In this document: positions 14,299-15,643 of the stretch, piece by piece
Numbering within the stretch: position 1 is the stretch's first letter
How the letters are laid out: the number at the start of each line of letters is the position of its first letter
Assembly: GCA_025454715.1 (NCBI GenBank)
Contig: JALONY010000031.1
Coordinates: 1 to 15,643, forward strand
Reading direction: 5' to 3'
DNA: 15,643 nt
Origin: Anaerolineae bacterium
Lineage (GTDB): Bacteria; Chloroflexota; Anaerolineae; Aggregatilineales; Phototrophicaceae
Notes under the pieces: model-generated
Told to the model about the DNA's origin: nothing
The model's input: only the letters and a program-made list of their open reading frames with translations
Database searches by the model: none
Position numbers and translations under genes: made by a program

Positions 14299-15030
14299 TT
14301 ACTCCTGTAGGGGCGGGTGGCGGGTGATGAGATAGCCGTCGGCGGTCAGGGTCAGGTCGGGCGGGCGGTGCGCCAATTGGGCGAGGGCGGCGCGCTGGTT
14401 GGGCGTGTCGTCGCCAATCAACCAGACCGGCGCGGCGGGGTCGAGGCGGCTGAGCACCACCTGCAAGCGCTCGGGGTCAAAGGCGCGCCAGCCGAGGTCG
14501 ATGGCCGTGCCTGCGCGCAGGTCATACCGGCGTTGGACGGCACCACCGGCGCTGGCCTCATCGAAAAAGGTCAACATCGGCTCGGTCGGGTGGCGCTCGG
14601 CGCGAAGTTGCGCGATGACCGACGGCCACGGGTCGGGCGGGGTGAGGAGCGCACCGACCAGCGCCACGGCACACCCCGCGCCCAATACCCCGACCGTCAG
14701 GCGTGGCGGCAGACGCCGCATCAGGCGCACCATCACGGCCACGCTCAGCATCCCCGCCAGCAACAATCCCCAGCGCCCGCCCTCGACCGAGTCGCCCGAG
14801 AGCCACGTCCACAGCTCGCCCAGCGCGGCGGGCAAGCCACCGCGTTCGATCGATTCCTCGAGGTTTTGGCGGGCGTAGCGGGCGGCGGCGCGCACATCAT
14901 CGGCGGGCACGTCGGCCACGTCACGGGTCGCCCAACCCCACCACCCATCGCTATCGGATGGGGCGGGCTTCATCAGCCACACCCCTATCAACAGCACCAG
15001 CACGACGAACAGGCCGACGCGCATCGCCAT
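14299..15030 (-). CDS. unrecognised membrane protein
   Basis: I do not recognise this 243-residue protein. A hydrophobic N-terminus (residues 5-20, VGLFVVLVLLIGVWLM) looks like a membrane anchor or uncleaved signal. A Trp/Asp-rich soluble segment follows, then two more likely helices around 87-105 and 110-130, and a soluble C-terminal domain of about 110 residues with short beta-like strands (PVWLIGDDTPNQRAALAQLA and YLITRHPP). The helices plus terminal soluble part recall the C-terminal end of membrane glycosyltransferases, but no catalytic N-terminal region is present, so this is only a resemblance. Its ATG shares one base with the tyrS TGA (TGATG), which suggests coupled translation, and its stop lies 5 bases before the FAH-family start. 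Composition matches the neighbours. Confidence 0.75.
   Translation of the reverse strand: MAMRVGLFVVLVLLIGVWLMKPAPSDSDGWWGWATRDVADVPADDVRAAARYARQNLEESIERGGLPAALGELWTWLSGDSVEGGRWGLLLAGMLSVAVMVRLMRRLPPRLTVGVLGAGCAVALVGALLTPPDPWPSVIAQLRAERHPTEPMLTFFDEASAGGAVQRRYDLRAGTAIDLGWRAFDPERLQVVLSRLDPAAPVWLIGDDTPNQRAALAQLAHRPPDLTLTADGYLITRHPPLQE
14302..14306 (-). promoter_or_regulatory. ribosome binding site of the FAH-family gene
   Basis: On the minus strand AGGAG lies eight bases before ATG 14293-14291 and falls within the final codons of the upstream membrane-protein gene (the last sense codon is GAG, then TAA). This fixes the start and supports cotranscription. Confidence 0.7.
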
Positions 15031-15643
15031 CAGCCCAATTTGACGAGGTGATAGGCTTTGGCGCCCTTGCGGAGCACGATGACCTGACCGGCGAAGCTGT
15101 CGGCGTGGGTCAGGCGGCGGTTGGCGTCGCTGATGCGGGCGTTGTTGACGTACACGCCGCCGCTGGTCATCAGGTCACGCGCCTCGCGCTTGCTCTTGAG
15201 CAGGCCGCTCTCGACCAACACATCGGCCAGCGCCACGCCCTCGCCGTCGAAGCGCGCCTTGTCGAATTGGCTGGACGGCGCATCACCGAAGATGTCGAGC
15301 AGGTCTTCCAGCGGCACATCCGACAAGCTGCCGCCGAACAAGACTTGTGAGGCGCGCATGGCGCGCTCTAGCGCGGTCTCGCCGTGCACCAAGCGCGTGA
15401 CCTCGGCGGCGAGGCGCTTTTGGGCGGCTTTTTGCTCTGGCGCGGCTTGGTTGGCGTGCGCCAGTTCCTTGACCTCGGCCTGAGTCAGGAAGGTGAAATA
15501 GCGCAGATAATTCAATACGTCGGCATCCAGCGCATTGACCCAAAATTGGTAGAACCGGAACGGCGAGGTGCGTTGCGGGTCGAGCCAGATATTTTGCCCG
15601 CCCTCGCTCTTGCCGAACTTGGTGCCGTCGGCTTTGGTCACCA
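15030..15643 (-). CDS. tyrS: tyrosyl-tRNA synthetase, C-terminal half (5' end outside window)
   Basis: The product attaches tyrosine to tRNA-Tyr. About 203 C-terminal residues are visible; the full enzyme is normally about 400-430, so the Rossmann catalytic core with the HIGH motif lies beyond the right edge. Visible parts are ADGTKFGKSEGG (the KMSKS-loop equivalent, KFGKS), LDPQRTSPFRFYQFWVNALDADV and YLRYFTFL of the anticodon-side helical region, and a C-terminal S4 RNA-binding domain (LADVLVESGLLKSKREARDLM, GGVYVNNARI, VIVLRKGAKAYHLVKLG). This is the bacterial TyrRS form with S4. Its TGA overlaps the next gene's ATG by one base. No T-box or other leader can be assessed because the 5' end is not included. 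Confidence 0.95.
   Translation of the reverse strand, partial: VTKADGTKFGKSEGGQNIWLDPQRTSPFRFYQFWVNALDADVLNYLRYFTFLTQAEVKELAHANQAAPEQKAAQKRLAAEVTRLVHGETALERAMRASQVLFGGSLSDVPLEDLLDIFGDAPSSQFDKARFDGEGVALADVLVESGLLKSKREARDLMTSGGVYVNNARISDANRRLTHADSFAGQVIVLRKGAKAYHLVKLG

Noticed and set aside
13430..14335. Plus-strand open frame of 301 codons opposite the FAH-family gene
   Set aside because: It has no recognisable domain; the minus strand has full FAH motifs and a good ribosome site.

Overview
The window looks like a piece of a GC-rich chromosome from Chloroflexota, probably a class such as Anaerolineae. This is inferred from very large multidomain surface-signalling proteins, extracellular Thr-Pro-Thr-Pro linkers, an Ala/Thr/Gln-rich stretch just outside a membrane anchor, and SH3b, TSP3 and glycosyl-hydrolase-like modules fused to kinases. 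No rRNA or marker gene is present to confirm it. Coding density is very high, and no gap exceeds 300 bases.

Left edge (1-332): the last 61 codons of a DUF4157 (eCIS core domain) protein with an HELTH zinc-binding motif, then a short leader with a weak promoter candidate and a terminator-like hairpin.

Centre (333-11511): three tightly packed plus-strand genes form a transmembrane Ser/Thr phospho-signalling module. (1) A roughly 2,080-residue protein has the order kinase, FHA, FHA, FHA, pseudokinase, FHA, two Ig-like beta domains, one membrane segment, TSP3 repeats, SH3b and a glycoside-hydrolase-like domain. The last domain is scattered over three reading frames by two frame-changing lesions. 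(2) A secreted-side vWA-like domain is joined through a TP-rich linker and one membrane segment to a cytoplasmic FHA domain; its start codon overlaps the ancestral stop of gene 1. (3) A cytoplasmic PP2C phosphatase is joined through one membrane segment to an extracellular Cys-containing domain, a TSP3-like segment and a TP-rich tail of about 190 residues. Writer (kinase), readers (five FHA domains) and eraser (PP2C) are thus encoded together, and each protein has its own extracellular part. The parts list resembles the PpkA/Fha/PppA threonine-phosphorylation pathway that controls some type VI secretion systems. The neighbouring DUF4157 gene makes a link to a contractile injection system an interesting but unproven idea.

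Right part: on the plus strand, coaX (type III pantothenate kinase) is followed by a YitT-family membrane protein. On the minus strand, read right to left, come the 3' half of tyrS, an unrecognised membrane protein and a fumarylacetoacetate hydrolase family enzyme, coupled by a one-base start/stop overlap and a 5-base gap. The two groups converge at a hairpin around 13335-13352. These genes are ordinary metabolism or housekeeping.
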